Below, one piece after another: positions 12,175 to 23,589 of a stretch of DNA of 28,590 nt. The translations under genes were made by a program, and so were the position numbers. The stretch is taken from NCBI RefSeq assembly GCF_000220395.1, contig NW_004086027.1, positions 1 to 28,590 on the forward strand. Direction: 5' to 3'. The notes below the pieces were generated by a model. The model made no database searches and was not told where the DNA came from. It saw nothing but the letters and a program-made list of their open reading frames with translations. Each line of letters starts with the position of its first letter. The first letter of the stretch is position 1. The DNA comes from Ichthyophthirius multifiliis. Lineage: Eukaryota; Ciliophora; Oligohymenophorea; Hymenostomatida.

Positions 12175-12420
12175 ATGATTTACGATATTAAAGTTAGTCA
12201 TCCTAAATAGATAATTTTATAATTTTTAATAATTTCTTTGTTAATTATTTCAATACATTTTGTACTTACAGCAACTTTATCTTTTGTAGATTAAGATGGA
12301 TGTATAAGAAATTATTATAGATCATAAGGTTTTGAATTAACATCATCTTATAGAAAATTATTAAATGAAAAAAGTTAAACCTAAAAATGTCTTATAAAAA
12401 AAGCTTCACTTGATTATTGA
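12175..12420 (+). CDS. Small single-span membrane or secreted orphan protein
   Basis: A single-exon frame of 81 aa, ATG 12175 to TGA 12418-12420, with six in-frame TAA/TAG glutamine codons. A strongly hydrophobic segment (about residues 13-37, QIILQFLIISLLIISIHFVL and onward) follows a short N-terminus with HPK. It could be a signal anchor. The remaining 45 residues are polar, with two cysteines (in DGCIRNYY and QKCLIKK). I do not recognise a family. It lies 224 bp downstream of the hybrid-kinase-like stop on the same strand and has its own A-rich start context. It could be the first exon of a larger gene, but the TGA and balanced amino-acid use suggest a real small protein. Confidence 0.5.
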
Positions 12421-12526
12421 GTTTAGACTTTAATTATTGAAATGATTACATTTTAAAAATATAAATAATTTTTATAAATTGTATTATAAATATTATATAT
12501 TCCAACTATATATTAGATTTATAAAT

Positions 12527-12529
<3 letters not shown>

Positions 12530-12571
<42 letters not shown>
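12530..12571. repeat. (AT)n tract
   Basis: About 42 bp of AT dinucleotides in the gap between the 81-aa ORF and the next weak ORF. Confidence 0.85.
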
Positions 12572-12575
<4 letters not shown>

Positions 12576-12644
12576 ATTGATTTTTATACTAATATAAATT
12601 TTTTATATATTAACAAAAGAAACTAAAATTAACAAAAAAATAAT

Positions 12645-13230
12645 ATGAAAATATATATTTTTAATATTATAATCCTTTTTTATCTTATTTATATTGTATT
12701 TATAAACTTTATTATCAATTTATTATAGGAATTTTATATTATATTACTTTTACTATATATCTTAATTATACTAGTTATTCTAATCATATTAGTTATCTTA
12801 ATTATCTTATTTATTAACTATTCACATATAAAAATATCTAAATCAAGTTTAATAAATACGATTTACAGTAAAATATTATTCATATATTTTATATTTGTAA
12901 AAGCAAGTAATTTCATTAAAAGTTATAGTAATAATTATATAAAGATTTTATATTTAAGTAACAATGAAATTACACAAAAAACAATTGAAACTATTTAATA
13001 TAAAAATTAATATAATATAGACTGTTCCCATTTTAATTATTAAATTTTTATTATTTTAAGAGAATTTCAATATTATTCAAAATGTAAATACTCTTAAATT
13101 TATAATAAAGCTTTATTTTTAATCTAAAATATAAATAAAAAAAAAACCTGTGTGTCAAAAATATAAAAATATAATATATTTTGTTTATATAATTAATCAA
13201 AGTATAGTTATTTTTTATTTCCGAGGGTAT
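12645..13230 (+). CDS. Possible membrane protein, 3' end unresolved
   Basis: From ATG 12645 a ciliate-code frame runs without TGA past 13230. The start (MKIYIFNIIILFYLIYIVF) and residues 30-55 (I/L/V-only) are membrane-like. The later part is mixed and polar (SNNEITQKTIETIQYK, REFQYYSKCKYSQIYNK, KKKTCVSKIQKYN), which is more typical of real protein than of shadow frames. No stop is found before low-complexity DNA, so a 3' intron or further exon is likely and the end given is approximate. A competing minus-strand frame (about 62 aa, starting MGTVYIILIFILNSF near 13029) overlaps it. No family recognised; existence of the gene is uncertain. Confidence 0.33.
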
Positions 13231-13272
13231 TTATAAATAAAATATAAGTTTATAATTTTATGATAGTTTGTA

Positions 13273-13304
<32 letters not shown>

Positions 13305-13707
13305 CTTAATATAAATTTTTACAGTAATAATAATTATTTAATTAATTAAGAATATCTATAAATACATATAATTATTTTATAAGTTAAAAATATTAAATTT
13401 TTTCTTTTATTTATATTTTATAGCAAAAATTAATATATAAATTTTATTAATATATACATATACCTAATATTATTTATATATAAATAAATATTTTTATTTA
13501 TATAAAACTATCATATATATAATATAATTATTTATTTAATATTTTTGATTTTTTTTCTAAAGTTAAAGTAAAAATTAAAAAAAATAAAGATAAGAAAATT
13601 TTTTTAATTATTATATATCATACTTTTATTATTATTTTTTAAAATATAAATAATACATTTTAAACTTTAATTAAATAATAATTTTAATTTATTTTTTTAA
13701 ATAGAAA

Positions 13708-13714
<7 letters not shown>

Positions 13715-13791
<77 letters not shown>
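13715..13791. repeat. (AT)n microsatellite, about 77 bp
   Basis: A long uninterrupted AT run directly abutting the stop codon of the minus-strand gene at 13800, so it would lie in that gene's 3' UTR or terminator region. Confidence 0.9.
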
Positions 13792-13795
<4 letters not shown>

Positions 13796-13799
13796 ATTA

Positions 13800-14737
13800 T
13801 CAATTAACTGATTTTAATCTTTTTTCTTAATTTGTTATGAACACTTTTGTTTTTTATATTTTTATATTTTTGTCAAATTCACTCATATTTTATGAGTTAT
13901 CTTAATTTATATCTTTATTTAAATTGTTATTATTTGCTATATTTACAAAAGATATTTTTTCTTTTAATATTGATTATGAATTTATATTATTATTATTAAT
14001 TAGTTATAAAGAAGTAAATTTTTTCATACTATTATCATTTATTTTTATATTTGAATAACTTTTGTTTTTAAAACTAGTAAAATTGCCTTCTATAACGCTA
14101 TTTTCTTTTTTTTAATTTATATAATTGCTAAAAATGTAAATACTATTTTATATTTCATTTTTATATAAAATATCTATATAAATTTTTTTATTTTAATCTT
14201 CTAAATTTTATAAAGTTCTACTGGCTTTATTACGTGTAATATTTGTATTATTTATTATATATGATTTGTTATTATTATCAAAATTATTATTACATTTGGT
14301 AATTTATTATTTTAAATTAAAATCTTTACTTTCATTATCTATAATATTTTCATTATTTTTTATTTTCTATCTGATTATAAGATATTTATTTAAATATTAT
14401 TTTGATTATTGCTTACGTAACTATTGCTAAAAATAAGATATAAAATTTGCCCGAATATAAAAAAACAATAAATAAAAGAAGCTGTTATAGAAATACTAAT
14501 ATAAATTTCAAATTAATTAGTTATTTTATTTAAATTTGAATAATAGAAATAAAAAAAACAGACACATTCAAATATTCTTACAATTGAACTTAATAAAACT
14601 ACTTAATAATTTACTGAATTATAATTTTGAATTAAACAATTTTTAACAGCATAAACATATGTATTAACAGGTTAGCGTAAATAAAGACAATTTATTAATA
14701 GAAATATAACACTAAAAAAAGTTTATTTTATAGTCAT
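13800..14737 (-). CDS. Membrane protein with asparagine-rich cytosolic tail (orphan)
   Basis: Two exons, 295 aa: ATG 14737, intron 14367-14416 (50 nt, GTAAGC..AG), TGA 13800-13802; coding length divides by three. Exon 1 (107 aa) has hydrophobic segments near residues 7-19, 50-75 and 83-105, the last ending FGQILYLIFSNSY. Exon 2 is polar, rich in N, K and S (NNENIIDNESKDF; RTLQNLEDQNKKIYIDIL; ENSVIEGNFTSFKNKSYS). This looks like an intracellular tail or a disordered region with potential phosphosites. I recognise no family. The gene runs toward the (AT)n tract at 13715-13791 and is divergent from the ORF starting at 15058. Confidence 0.62.
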
Positions 14738-14834
14738 ATTTTATCTAATAATGTTATATAGGATTATAAAAAAACACAATATAATACATAAAAAAGAGAA
14801 CTTAAAAGATAAATAAAAAAAAAATAATAATTAT

Positions 14835-14854
14835 AAAAAAAAAAAAAAAAAAAA
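14835..14854. repeat. Poly(A) tract of about 20 bp
   Basis: Uninterrupted A run followed by TATA-type repeats, between two apparently divergent genes. Such tracts are common in ciliate intergenic DNA and tend to exclude nucleosomes. Confidence 0.85.
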
Positions 14855-14856
14855 TT

Positions 14857-14892
<36 letters not shown>

Positions 14893-15057
14893 TTTCTTTA
14901 TTTTGCAATTTTTTTATTTTACTACAATCGAATAATTTAAAATAGTTTATTTATAGTTAAAAATAAATTCTTAGTATTTTATTAAAAAATATTAAAGAAT
15001 ACATATTACTTCTAGCATAAACTTCAATCGTATAGTGTATTATTCCTTCAGAACAAA

Positions 15058-15609
15058 ATGAATTTTCATAAATTGTAAACTAATTGTTATAAATACCAAT
15101 ATTTAGGCAAATAAATAAAATTTTAATACAAAAAAATACACTAAATTTTTCAGTACTTATCTAATTAAAAGCAATTATATAACTACTTATTACACATAGA
15201 ACTCTGGCCTAATTTTAATTTTAGTTTATATAATTTCTTTAATTTTTATTTTTTTTATATTAACAAAAAATGTGTTTATATAAATTTAACCTAATAAAAG
15301 GAACTACTATTTATAGATTTATATATTTTAAAAGATATAGGAAAGGACGAAATTTTCCAACTTGAATACAAAATTAATACATGGTCCATTAAAAGTAATT
15401 TACAAAGATAAAAAAATAAAAAATTATAATTTTTTTAAAGCTAATTGTTAATGAAGCTATAAGCTATTTAAAGTATTAATAAAATAATCAAAATATAGGA
15501 TTAAATTAGGTTTTATTAATCTTTTATCATTTAATATATTTCTAATATTATAAAAATCAAGGATATTAAGTAAATAATTATCTAAATAGAATAATAAAAT
15601 GTTTTATGA
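15058..15609 (+). CDS. Hypothetical protein, 183 aa (strand uncertain)
   Basis: A single frame from ATG 15058 to TGA 15607-15609. The C-terminal half has a balanced, soluble-looking composition with charged residues and a Trp: QKELLFIDLYILKDIGKDE, IFQLEYKINTWSIKSN, FQSQLLMKLQAIQSINKI. The plus strand is A-rich over 15280-15600, as on the coding strand of the confident genes here. The same frame stays open upstream to about 14881, so the true start or an upstream exon may lie further 5'. A minus-strand frame (15656 to 15150, 168 aa, hydrophobic then K/Q-rich) overlaps it completely. I prefer the plus strand because of acidic residues and strand composition, but this is a judgement. No family recognised. 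Confidence 0.45.
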
Positions 15610-16008
15610 TAGGTATTTATATTTACTAATTTAAATCTTTTCATTTTATATATCATTTTTAAAAAAATAATTATTTAATTATTATATAAAAATTCAATTA
15701 TAAATTAAAGATTAAAAATTTCTATTCATATTAATAAATAAAAATATGAAAATTAAATAAAATTATATTAAAATATATAATATGCTTAATATATATTTAT
15801 ATAATATAAGTAATTAAATTATTGTTTTTTTTTTTTTTTTTTTTTTTGAAATTATAAAAAAAAATATAATTATATCTTTAATTTTAAAAAAATGTATTAT
15901 AAAAATATATATTATTTTATTTTTTATATATTTATATTATATCATTGTTTTAGATTTATTTAAAATATATTTTTATTTTAATTTATAATCTTTTGAAATT
16001 ATAAATTA

Positions 16009-16046
<38 letters not shown>

Positions 16047-16253
16047 AATAATTAATATTAATTATATTTTTTTATTTTTGTTTTCGATATTTATATTAAC
16101 AATTTTTTAATTAATTATTTTAAAAATATTTTTTATTTTTGATTTTTAATTTTTAAAATATTAATTGTTTAAATGAAAAATTTTTATATTTATTTTCATA
16201 TTTCTTGTATATTTAAAACTTGTTTTTTTTATTATTTAAAAGGAAAAATCCAT
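15610..16253. other. A+T-rich convergent intergenic DNA
   Basis: No sustained coding pattern. It contains a T tract of about 23 bp (15825-15847) and an AT run (16013-16041). It separates the ends of two convergent genes (15058 ORF and the DHHC gene), so it should hold both 3' UTRs. Confidence 0.55.
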
Positions 16254-17552
16254 TCAAGTATACTTTCTCCCATAAAATATTTTAGATTTTGAATTTTCGA
16301 TAATTTTCTAAAAGGATTCTAATAATAAAAATTTTAAATATTTTTTTCTTTAAGAAAAATAAAAAACTTTTTCAGTTCTCATTTCAATTATATTATATTC
16401 TAAAGTAGTACAATTTATAGATAAAATACAAATCTAAAAAATAAAAAGCCCTATTGTTAATATACCTAAAGGTAAACAAGCTGAAGAAGCCGCAACTATA
16501 TGAAAATGTTCTTTTTCGCTCGATAACTTTTTATATTTAAAAAAAAATATATCACTTTGAATATATATATATATCATTAATTTGTCCCCCTTACTTTAAT
16601 TACAATTTAATCATAAAATGCATAATCAAAAAAAACTGAAAAGGAAACAAAAATTGAACATATTCCAGAATAAAATAAAAATTAAATAAAATATTTATGA
16701 TTATCTTAACCAACGCAATTTCCAACCCAAGGACAGTGATGGTCCATTCTTAAAATACATCTTTTTTCAAATATATAAATATATGAAAAAAATACATATA
16801 TATATTATCTCTATTTTACGTTTTGCAAATTTTACAATGATGTGCTCTTATGGGTTTTATTTTTTCACATTTAAAGCAATATTTTACTTATGCAATGTCT
16901 TTCATTTAGTCACTTTTTTTATATTAATTTTTTTTTCTCTCTTTTATGTTGTTGTTTTTTACAAATTTTAATATTCTTAGTTAGAAAAAAATTATTTTTT
17001 ATCTTCATTTAAATATTATAGCTTGTTATTGTTTTCTTCTAAGTCTACTAAATCATCTATATATGCTAATTAATGTTATTTTATTTATGATGTATCGAAT
17101 AAAAGCTTAGATTCATTTAGTCTTTTTGTTTATATTATTGCATTTGATTATTTAGTATATTCTTTTATTTTTTCTAAGCTATTATTTTATTACATTTAAA
17201 CCTTTTTATTTTATTTTTAGTATTTTTTTTATTATACATTTTCATAATATATATATCCAGGCGATTATTTTACAGTTTTATAATACGAAATAAAAGTTAA
17301 AAACGAGAAAAAATTTATAAAAAGTAATAATGTAATTGCTAAAGGTAAATTCTATATATTTTATTTTTATTTTTATATTTTGTATATTACTATAGTTATT
17401 AAGTATCTAATAAAAACATATTAGTAAATAATATATATATATATTAGTAATGATATAACTAATCCGACTCCAAAAAATTTAGTAATGAAATCTCCTTTAT
17501 CATTTATTTATTATTTTTCTTTATATTATGATATATTTTATTCTTAATCCAT
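16254..17552 (-). CDS. DHHC-type protein S-palmitoyltransferase
   Basis: ATG 17552, introns 17352-17390, 16937-16962 (26 nt, or instead one base missing from an A-run), 16761-16819 and 16527-16594, TGA 16254-16256; 368 aa (377 if the 26-nt segment is coding). Layout is canonical: two N-terminal membrane spans ([33 protein letters not shown]), the KTVKQSPGY motif, then the cysteine-rich domain [19 protein letters not shown], and the catalytic [14 protein letters not shown] with the DHHC cysteine at about residue 232. Two more spans follow, separated by an intron, and the NCTTLE motif (TTxE) conserved in this family. DHHC enzymes auto-acylate and transfer palmitate to cytosolic cysteines of membrane proteins. 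A roughly 110-residue insertion between TM2 and the DHHC domain is K/Q/N-rich. Substrates unknown. It is divergent from the XPD-like gene. Confidence 0.92.
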
Positions 17553-17988
17553 TATTTTTTTAAGTTTTAATTTTTTATAAAATAATAGAAAATACTATTA
17601 TAAAGTAATATTATTCTATTTTTTTATTAATAAATTATTATAAATATATATTTTTTTTAATATTTTAAGCCTATAATTTAGAGAAACATAAAATACATTT
17701 ACAAATTCTATTTAAAATTAATAATTTATATCATAAAAATAAATAATTATAAATATATTAAAATAAATTATATATGTATTTATATAAAGTAATGTTTATA
17801 ATTATTAAATAAAATTAATAAAAAAAGTATTAGTATTTTGTTTTTAGTTTTATTATACTCGTTAATTATATGAGACATTAATTTTTTTTTTATTTTTTTT
17901 TTACTTAAAAAAAATATTAATTAAAAAGATTTTTTTATTTTTTTACTATATTTAAAATTAATAACAAAAACATATATATTTTTTAAAT
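17553..17988. promoter_or_regulatory. Divergent intergenic region between DHHC and XPD-like genes
   Basis: 436 bp without coding signal lies between two start codons pointing away from each other, so it presumably carries both promoters. The ATG at 17989 is preceded by TTTTTTAAAT. No defensible protein-binding motif is visible. Confidence 0.4.
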
Positions 17989-18929
17989 ATGGATATTGAA
18001 TTTTAACAACAATATTTATTAATTGATTAAAGTTCAAATTCTTTCTAAATACCTATATTCAAAAATTATACAGATACGGAAGTTTATTATATGAAGGAAT
18101 TATATTAAGTTCTTTAATATAAAGTAACATTTTTTATATAATAGAAAAATAAAATAAAGAAAGTATTCATATATATGAAAAAAAAAAAAAAAAGAAATAA
18201 GGAATGGTTGAAATAGTAAAAAATGACGATAAAATAATAAATTCATTAAATATATTACTTCATTTTAAATTAAAATTTCCTGAAAATTATAACAAAGTAA
18301 AATATACAAATTTAGAATAAATTTTAAAATAAATATATACATATATATAATTATTAAAATAAATTATAAATATTAAAAAAAAAAAAAAATACAAAGATAT
18401 ATATATGCTGTTAAAATACAAAAGATGCTGAAAAATATATAGAAATGAGCCAAGAGCTACAAGAGAAATATTCTGAATTATAAAAATTAACAATAATAAA
18501 ATTAAATAAAAAACAAGATTTATGCATACATCCTGAACTTCGATATAATCTTAATATATTAGACGATGAGTATTTTTGTAGATATAAACGAAAAGTAGTA
18601 AATGACTGTAATTTTTACTAGAATTTATTATAAAAACAATAACAGAAAACAATAGATACAATAAAATCTTAATAAAAATATAATTATAATAAAACAAGAC
18701 TAAAAAATTTAGGAGAAGAAAATACCATTTGTCCATATTTTTATATGTTGGATTTAATTTAAAAATGTGATATTGTTATTTGTACACATTCGAATATCTT
18801 TCAAGAAAATTAAAGGGATTTATATTAGCATATTAATATGGAACAAAATTCTTTCCTTTTTTTAGATTAATGTTAGTTTTTATATGAAGATATAAGAAAT
18901 TATAATACGTAAATATATATATAAATATA

Positions 18930-18979
<50 letters not shown>

Positions 18980-20002
18980 AGTGTTAATATAGATATTTAA
19001 ATGATTCATAATTCTATAAAAGCATGTTTTTATTTAAAAAATTAAATTTTGGAAAATAAAATTGTTAATTTGAATGAAATTTAGAAATATGATGTTTAAT
19101 ATTAGAAATATTTATAGAAATTATAAAAAAGCATAAATGCTTAAACTAAATAAAATAATGAAATACCGGGAAACATAAAAAATCCTTTACTTTTTATTGA
19201 ATTTATATAAAAAGGTTGTTAGGAGTTAAATATTATATTTTAGAGTAAATTGAAATAATAAAGAGATGTTTTTTTCTAAAAAACTTAAAGTTCATAAATT
19301 AAAAAAATATAAGAAACACTATCTTAATATTTATAACCAGTAACTAGGAGATCTTTATAGTAAAAAAAACTTTAAATATATATATTATAAATAAATATGA
19401 TATTTATATAAAATTATTAAAGGAATATATTTTAATTTTTATTTATTTTGTATATTTTTTTTTATAAAAAATTATAATATTTCACTATATTTTATATGTG
19501 ATTTTTATAAAGTTTTTTATTTATTTTTTAATAATAATAAGTAATATATAATATTATATTATAAAATTTATATATTATTATATTAACAATATTCTATTTT
19601 TATTTATTTATATTTTATATTTGAAATAAAGATTTGTGAAATATATTATTAATGATTTATTTCCTTATTTAAAGCTTTATTATAAAGAATAATAAAATAA
19701 AAATAAATAATATAATTTTGAAGATTTAAGAGTTTTAGTTGAGTTTTTACAAAGTATAAATTCTAGGTTTAACGAAAATCTTAAATTAGATTAAAGCTTT
19801 AATATTTTTTTTTAAGAAGAACCTGAATATAGAAATGATATACTTTTTTAACCTATATTAACAATAGCTCCTAATAAAATTAATACATTAGTTTAAAATA
19901 AACTTAAAAATCAATCTTTTTTATTTACATCATCTTGTTTAATTTAATTTTTAGATGGACAAAATATTATATCATAAATATATGGATTAAGTAAAAAAAT
20001 AG

Positions 20003-20050
<48 letters not shown>

Positions 20051-20916
20051 ATTTTTAATTTTTAATATTTATAGATTCTAAAATCCAAATTTAAAAAATT
20101 TAATTAGATTAAAGTGTATAATTTAACGTTATGCCTATTTTTATTACTAAATGGAATGATTAATCTAAATTTTAATCATTTTAAGGAGATAAACACTTAT
20201 AAACAAGAAACTATTTAAATATAGTCCAAGAAGTTTCTTTGTAAAGTCCTGATGGGATTGTTGTTTATTTACCTGATTTAAAAACAATGAAAATTTTATC
20301 AGAAATAAATGAAATTTAGAAATTAAGCACTTTATTAAAACCTGTTTTTTTTGAAAACCCGTTTGATTTTCAATAAACTTAAGAAGTTTTATTATTTTTT
20401 TTTATATTTTTATTATTAATAAAAAAATTTAGATTTTATAATATTATAAATAATCATGTGATTATGGAATCGGCGGTATATTTTTTTGTGTTGTAAGAGG
20501 AATTGCAGCTAGATTTTTCAGTTTTAATGATTAATATGCGAGATGTGTACTTATTTTGGGATATCCAGAAAGATAATACAATAATTATTTCTTTAAAAGC
20601 AATAATAATTAATTACTTAATATTTCAAAGTCAGAATTCACTACTTTTGATACTATGAATGCTGTTTCTTAATGTTTATAATCTATATATACATATCCTT
20701 AAGATTATGGAATTATGATATTAGCAGATGAAGTAAAACTAATCGATATTTATATATATAGTATTTTTTATTAAAAATTAGAAATTAAAAAAATAATGTG
20801 AATATCTTCCTTAATGGGTAAAATAAAATTTAAAATGGTAAGAAGAAATGACTGTAGGAGATTTTTTATCTACTATTTTATATTATTATAAAGTAATGGG
20901 AAAAATATATATATGA
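17989..20916 (+). CDS. XPD/RAD3-family protein with iron-sulfur cysteines but degenerate helicase motifs (putative pseudohelicase)
   Basis: Eight exons, 743 aa (human XPD 760). Introns: 18124-18194, 18297-18396, 18909-18981, 19360-19631, 19991-20074, 20386-20432, 20733-20781; TGA 20914-20916; length divides by three. Collinear with XPD: TEVYYMKELYQVLQYK at the N-terminus; KIYICCQNTKDAEKYIE at motif Ia; LCIHPEL (C122), C140, C150 and ICPYF (C191) as the four 4Fe-4S ligands; SPDGIVVYLPD; TFDTMNAVSQCL; YLPQWVKQNL near the end. Catalytic motifs are lost: Walker A is EIVKNDDKIINSL instead of a GTGKT loop, DEAH is DQCQ (236-239), motif V is VVRGIAARFFSF, and motif VI is QCLQSIYT instead of QxxGRxxR. 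The exons are long, open and spliced cleanly, so it looks like a functional gene rather than debris. A scaffold role, as for XPD within TFIIH, is possible; that is inference. Confidence 0.8.
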
Positions 20917-20927
20917 AAAAATAATAT

Positions 20928-20962
<35 letters not shown>

Positions 20963-21550
20963 AAAATTAAATTTTTATATTAATTTTATAATATAATATA
21001 TTTAATATGATAATTATGTTTTTTTTAAAAAATATATATATAAAAAAATTCATATTACAATGCTTTTATAATATTTTATAATATAATATTTATATACTTA
21101 ATTTTTGAATAAAGATAAATTTAGAATTTTATTTTAATTTATTTTGTTATGTATTATACTTAAATTTACTTCTAAGTAAATATCATCTTTTTGTCTTATT
21201 ATTTATAAATAAACCTATATATAGACTTTGTTCTTTGTTAAAAATAATAAGACTTTATTTTAGTTGATGCTTTTAGAGGTTTAGTTAATTTTTTTATACA
21301 AAGTGATATTTTTTATCATATTTTTTGAATTAATTTATATTTGAATTTGTTATATTAGATATATTAATATTTTTTTATTTATTTTTATAAATTAATTAAT
21401 ATTAAAATGATGTTTTTTTTATTTTAATTTCGTATATAATAATAATATATTATTATTTGATTAAAAAAAAAAAAAGTTAAAAATAATAATCAAAAAAAAA
21501 AAAATACATATCTTTAAAATTTAATAATAATAAAAAAATAAATAGTAATA
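20917..21550. other. Intergenic A+T-rich DNA
   Basis: 634 bp with AT runs (20932-20962) and A tracts near 21464 and 21495. It lies between two plus-strand genes and should contain the XPD-like 3' UTR and the acetyltransferase promoter. No gene seen. Confidence 0.55.
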
Positions 21551-22165
21551 ATGGTTAGTATCAGAAAAGCAAATTTAAATGATTTATTAGGAATGTAAAA
21601 CTGTAATTTATGGTGTTTACCAGAAAATTATACATCCAAATATTATTTATATCATTTCATGAGTTGGCCATAAATCCTTTATATAGCAGAAGACGTAAAA
21701 GGAAAAATAGTAGGCTATGTAATGGCAAAAATTGAAGATGATGAGGATGTTTTACACGGTCATATAACATCTTTATCAGTTTTAAGGTCTCATAGAAAGC
21801 TTGGAATAGCTAATTAATTAATGAATGCGACACATAAAGATATAGTAAACTTATTTTCGGCAAAATATGTATCTTTACATGTAAGAGTATCAAATAGAGC
21901 GGCTTTAGGATTGTATTAAGGGAAATTAAGTTATGAGATTTTTGATTTAGAAAAAGGATATTATGCAGATGGAGAAGATGCATATAATATGAAAAAATAT
22001 TTTGATTTAAATGCAAGACCGAAAATATTACCTTATTATGAAAGTGAAGAAAATAAAGCGCTTTTATAATAAAAAAATGAAGTGAAAAAATAAGAAAACG
22101 AAGAAGATATAGAAGAAAATAAAGATAAAAATAAAAAAAATATTAATTATGCAGAAGGAAAATGA
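21551..22165 (+). CDS. NAA10: N-terminal acetyltransferase catalytic subunit, Ard1/NAA10 family
   Basis: A single exon of 205 codons gives 204 aa, ATG 21551 to TGA 22163. The start [18 protein letters not shown], then [17 protein letters not shown] and MSWPQ, is the signature N-terminus of Ard1/NAA10. The acetyl-CoA-binding motif is [12 protein letters not shown] (R82-K-L-G85-I-A87). [12 protein letters not shown] and [11 protein letters not shown] follow in family order. NAA10, with the NAA15 auxiliary subunit, forms the ribosome-associated NatA complex that acetylates nascent Ser, Ala, Thr and similar N-termini. The GNAT core ends near residue 165. The remaining tail is E/K/N-rich, as in other NAA10 proteins. 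It has the lowest A+T content in the window and no intron, consistent with high expression. NAA15 is not in this window. Confidence 0.95.
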
Positions 22166-22549
22166 AATAATAATATTTAAAATTTAATATATATATACAT
22201 GTATATATATATATATGTATTTTTTATATTTCCTAAATATTATATATTTCTATTATTTTTTTATTTATATTAAAGGTTCTTCTTTTTTTTTATAAATTTT
22301 ATATATATAAAATATATATTTTTTATATATTAGTATTTTATTTAAAGATATTATTATTTCTCTTTATGTATTATTTTTATTTATACTTGTATTATTTATT
22401 AAATATTGATATTATTTTTATAAATGTAAACTTTCTAATATATTAAATCAACATTTTTTTAAATAAATAAGTATTTTTTTATATAATGGAATTAATATAT
22501 ATAAAAATATAAAAATTAATATATATTAATATATAAAAAATAATTTTTT
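22166..22549. other. Intergenic A+T-rich DNA
   Basis: Mostly TA repeats (including TATATATACATGTATATATA-like palindromic runs near 22190) and poly(T). No coding pattern on either strand. Confidence 0.55.
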
Positions 22550-22822
22550 CATTTATATATATAAAAACTTTATTTATTATATTATATTATATTCTATTTT
22601 TTATTTATTAATAAAAAAATTCTTATTATATTAATAGTCTTATTTTTTTTTTATTTATTCAATACTAAATTTATAACTTAATAAAATACAATTCTATTTT
22701 CTTTTAAAATAATTTCGTCTGGAATATATTCTATTTAAAATTATTATTAAATAAGTATAGTATTTTTCTAAATATTCTATTATAGATATTTCATTAATTT
22801 ATAACTTCACAAAAAAATACAT
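22550..22822 (-). CDS. Weak hypothetical ORF, end unresolved
   Basis: From ATG 22822 (MYFFVKLQINEISIIEYLEK) a ciliate-code frame runs through LIIILNRIYSRRNYFKRKQN and SYKFSIEQIKKKQDYQ without TGA into low-complexity DNA near 22550. The mixture of E, R, K and aromatic residues is reminiscent of coding sequence, but no stop codon, family or homologous motif can be given, so it may be a gene fragment or chance. Confidence 0.25.
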
Positions 22823-23589
22823 AAATAAAAGTTAAATATACATATACTAACATAGTTTTTAATCTAAATTATTAATTGTATCTTCGATTAAAAATTTTAT
22901 TATAAAAATAAAGTAAATATCACTAAATTATATAACCATATCCTATTATTAAAGATTTTGATTTAAAATCACTATTTTAAGTTTATATGACTCCAGATTT
23001 ATATTTATGAAATTTTTTTTAAAGAATAAATATTTTTAAAAAATTAAATTGATACAATATAGTATTTATGAATTAATAAATTGTTATATTTGAATATTAT
23101 GTATAAATATTTTAATGAAAAAAATATAATAAAAATATATCAAAGAAAATATTAGATTATAAATATATTAGAATCAAATTGAAATTTTATAAAAAATAAG
23201 TCTAATATATTATAAATTTAATATTTTTAAGAAGTTAATGAATCTTATAATATCAAAAAGTATTTAATTATAAAAAAAGGGCAACTTAAAACATTTCAAA
23301 AATAATTTAAAAAATAAATATATATATATATATATATATTTAGTTATATAAAATACATATATTTATATTTAATTAAATATTTTTATACATATATTTTATT
23401 ATTTACTATTATTATATATTTTTTTGTATATACAATATATAAATTAAAGAAATATATAATGTTTTTTTATATATAATATAAAATTTTTAATTTTATTTAT
23501 TTTTATATCTATTTTATGTTTATTTTAGTTTTATTTGTTTTTTAAATTGCATTTTATAGAAATTACTAGAATTATAAATATTTTATTTT
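22823..23589. other. Non-annotated A+T-rich region
   Basis: Only very short open frames (for example 28 aa near 23011) with TGA stops between them. An AT tract lies at 23319-23340. Nothing can be supported as a gene; it could be intergenic DNA or remnants of one. Confidence 0.4.

Noticed and set aside
15150-15656. Minus-strand 168-aa frame (starting MIYKMKRFKLVNINTYHK)
   Set aside because: Overlaps the plus-strand 183-aa ORF entirely. It has almost no acidic residues, and strand composition favours the plus strand. Rejected as second choice, not disproved.
16783-16971. Plus-strand standard-code ORF of 62 aa, hydrophobic
   Set aside because: Antisense to the zinc-binding half of the DHHC domain ([16 protein letters not shown]).
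18287-18736. Two minus-strand standard-code ORFs (68 and 61 aa)
   Set aside because: Antisense to the Fe-S domain exons of the XPD-like gene.
21810-22016. Minus-strand standard-code ORF of 68 aa
   Set aside because: Antisense to the conserved NAA10 acetyltransferase core.
22930-23005. Stem-like sequence that could suggest a tRNA
   Set aside because: No acceptor stem, T-loop or anticodon arm can be drawn, and its A+T content is too high for a tRNA.
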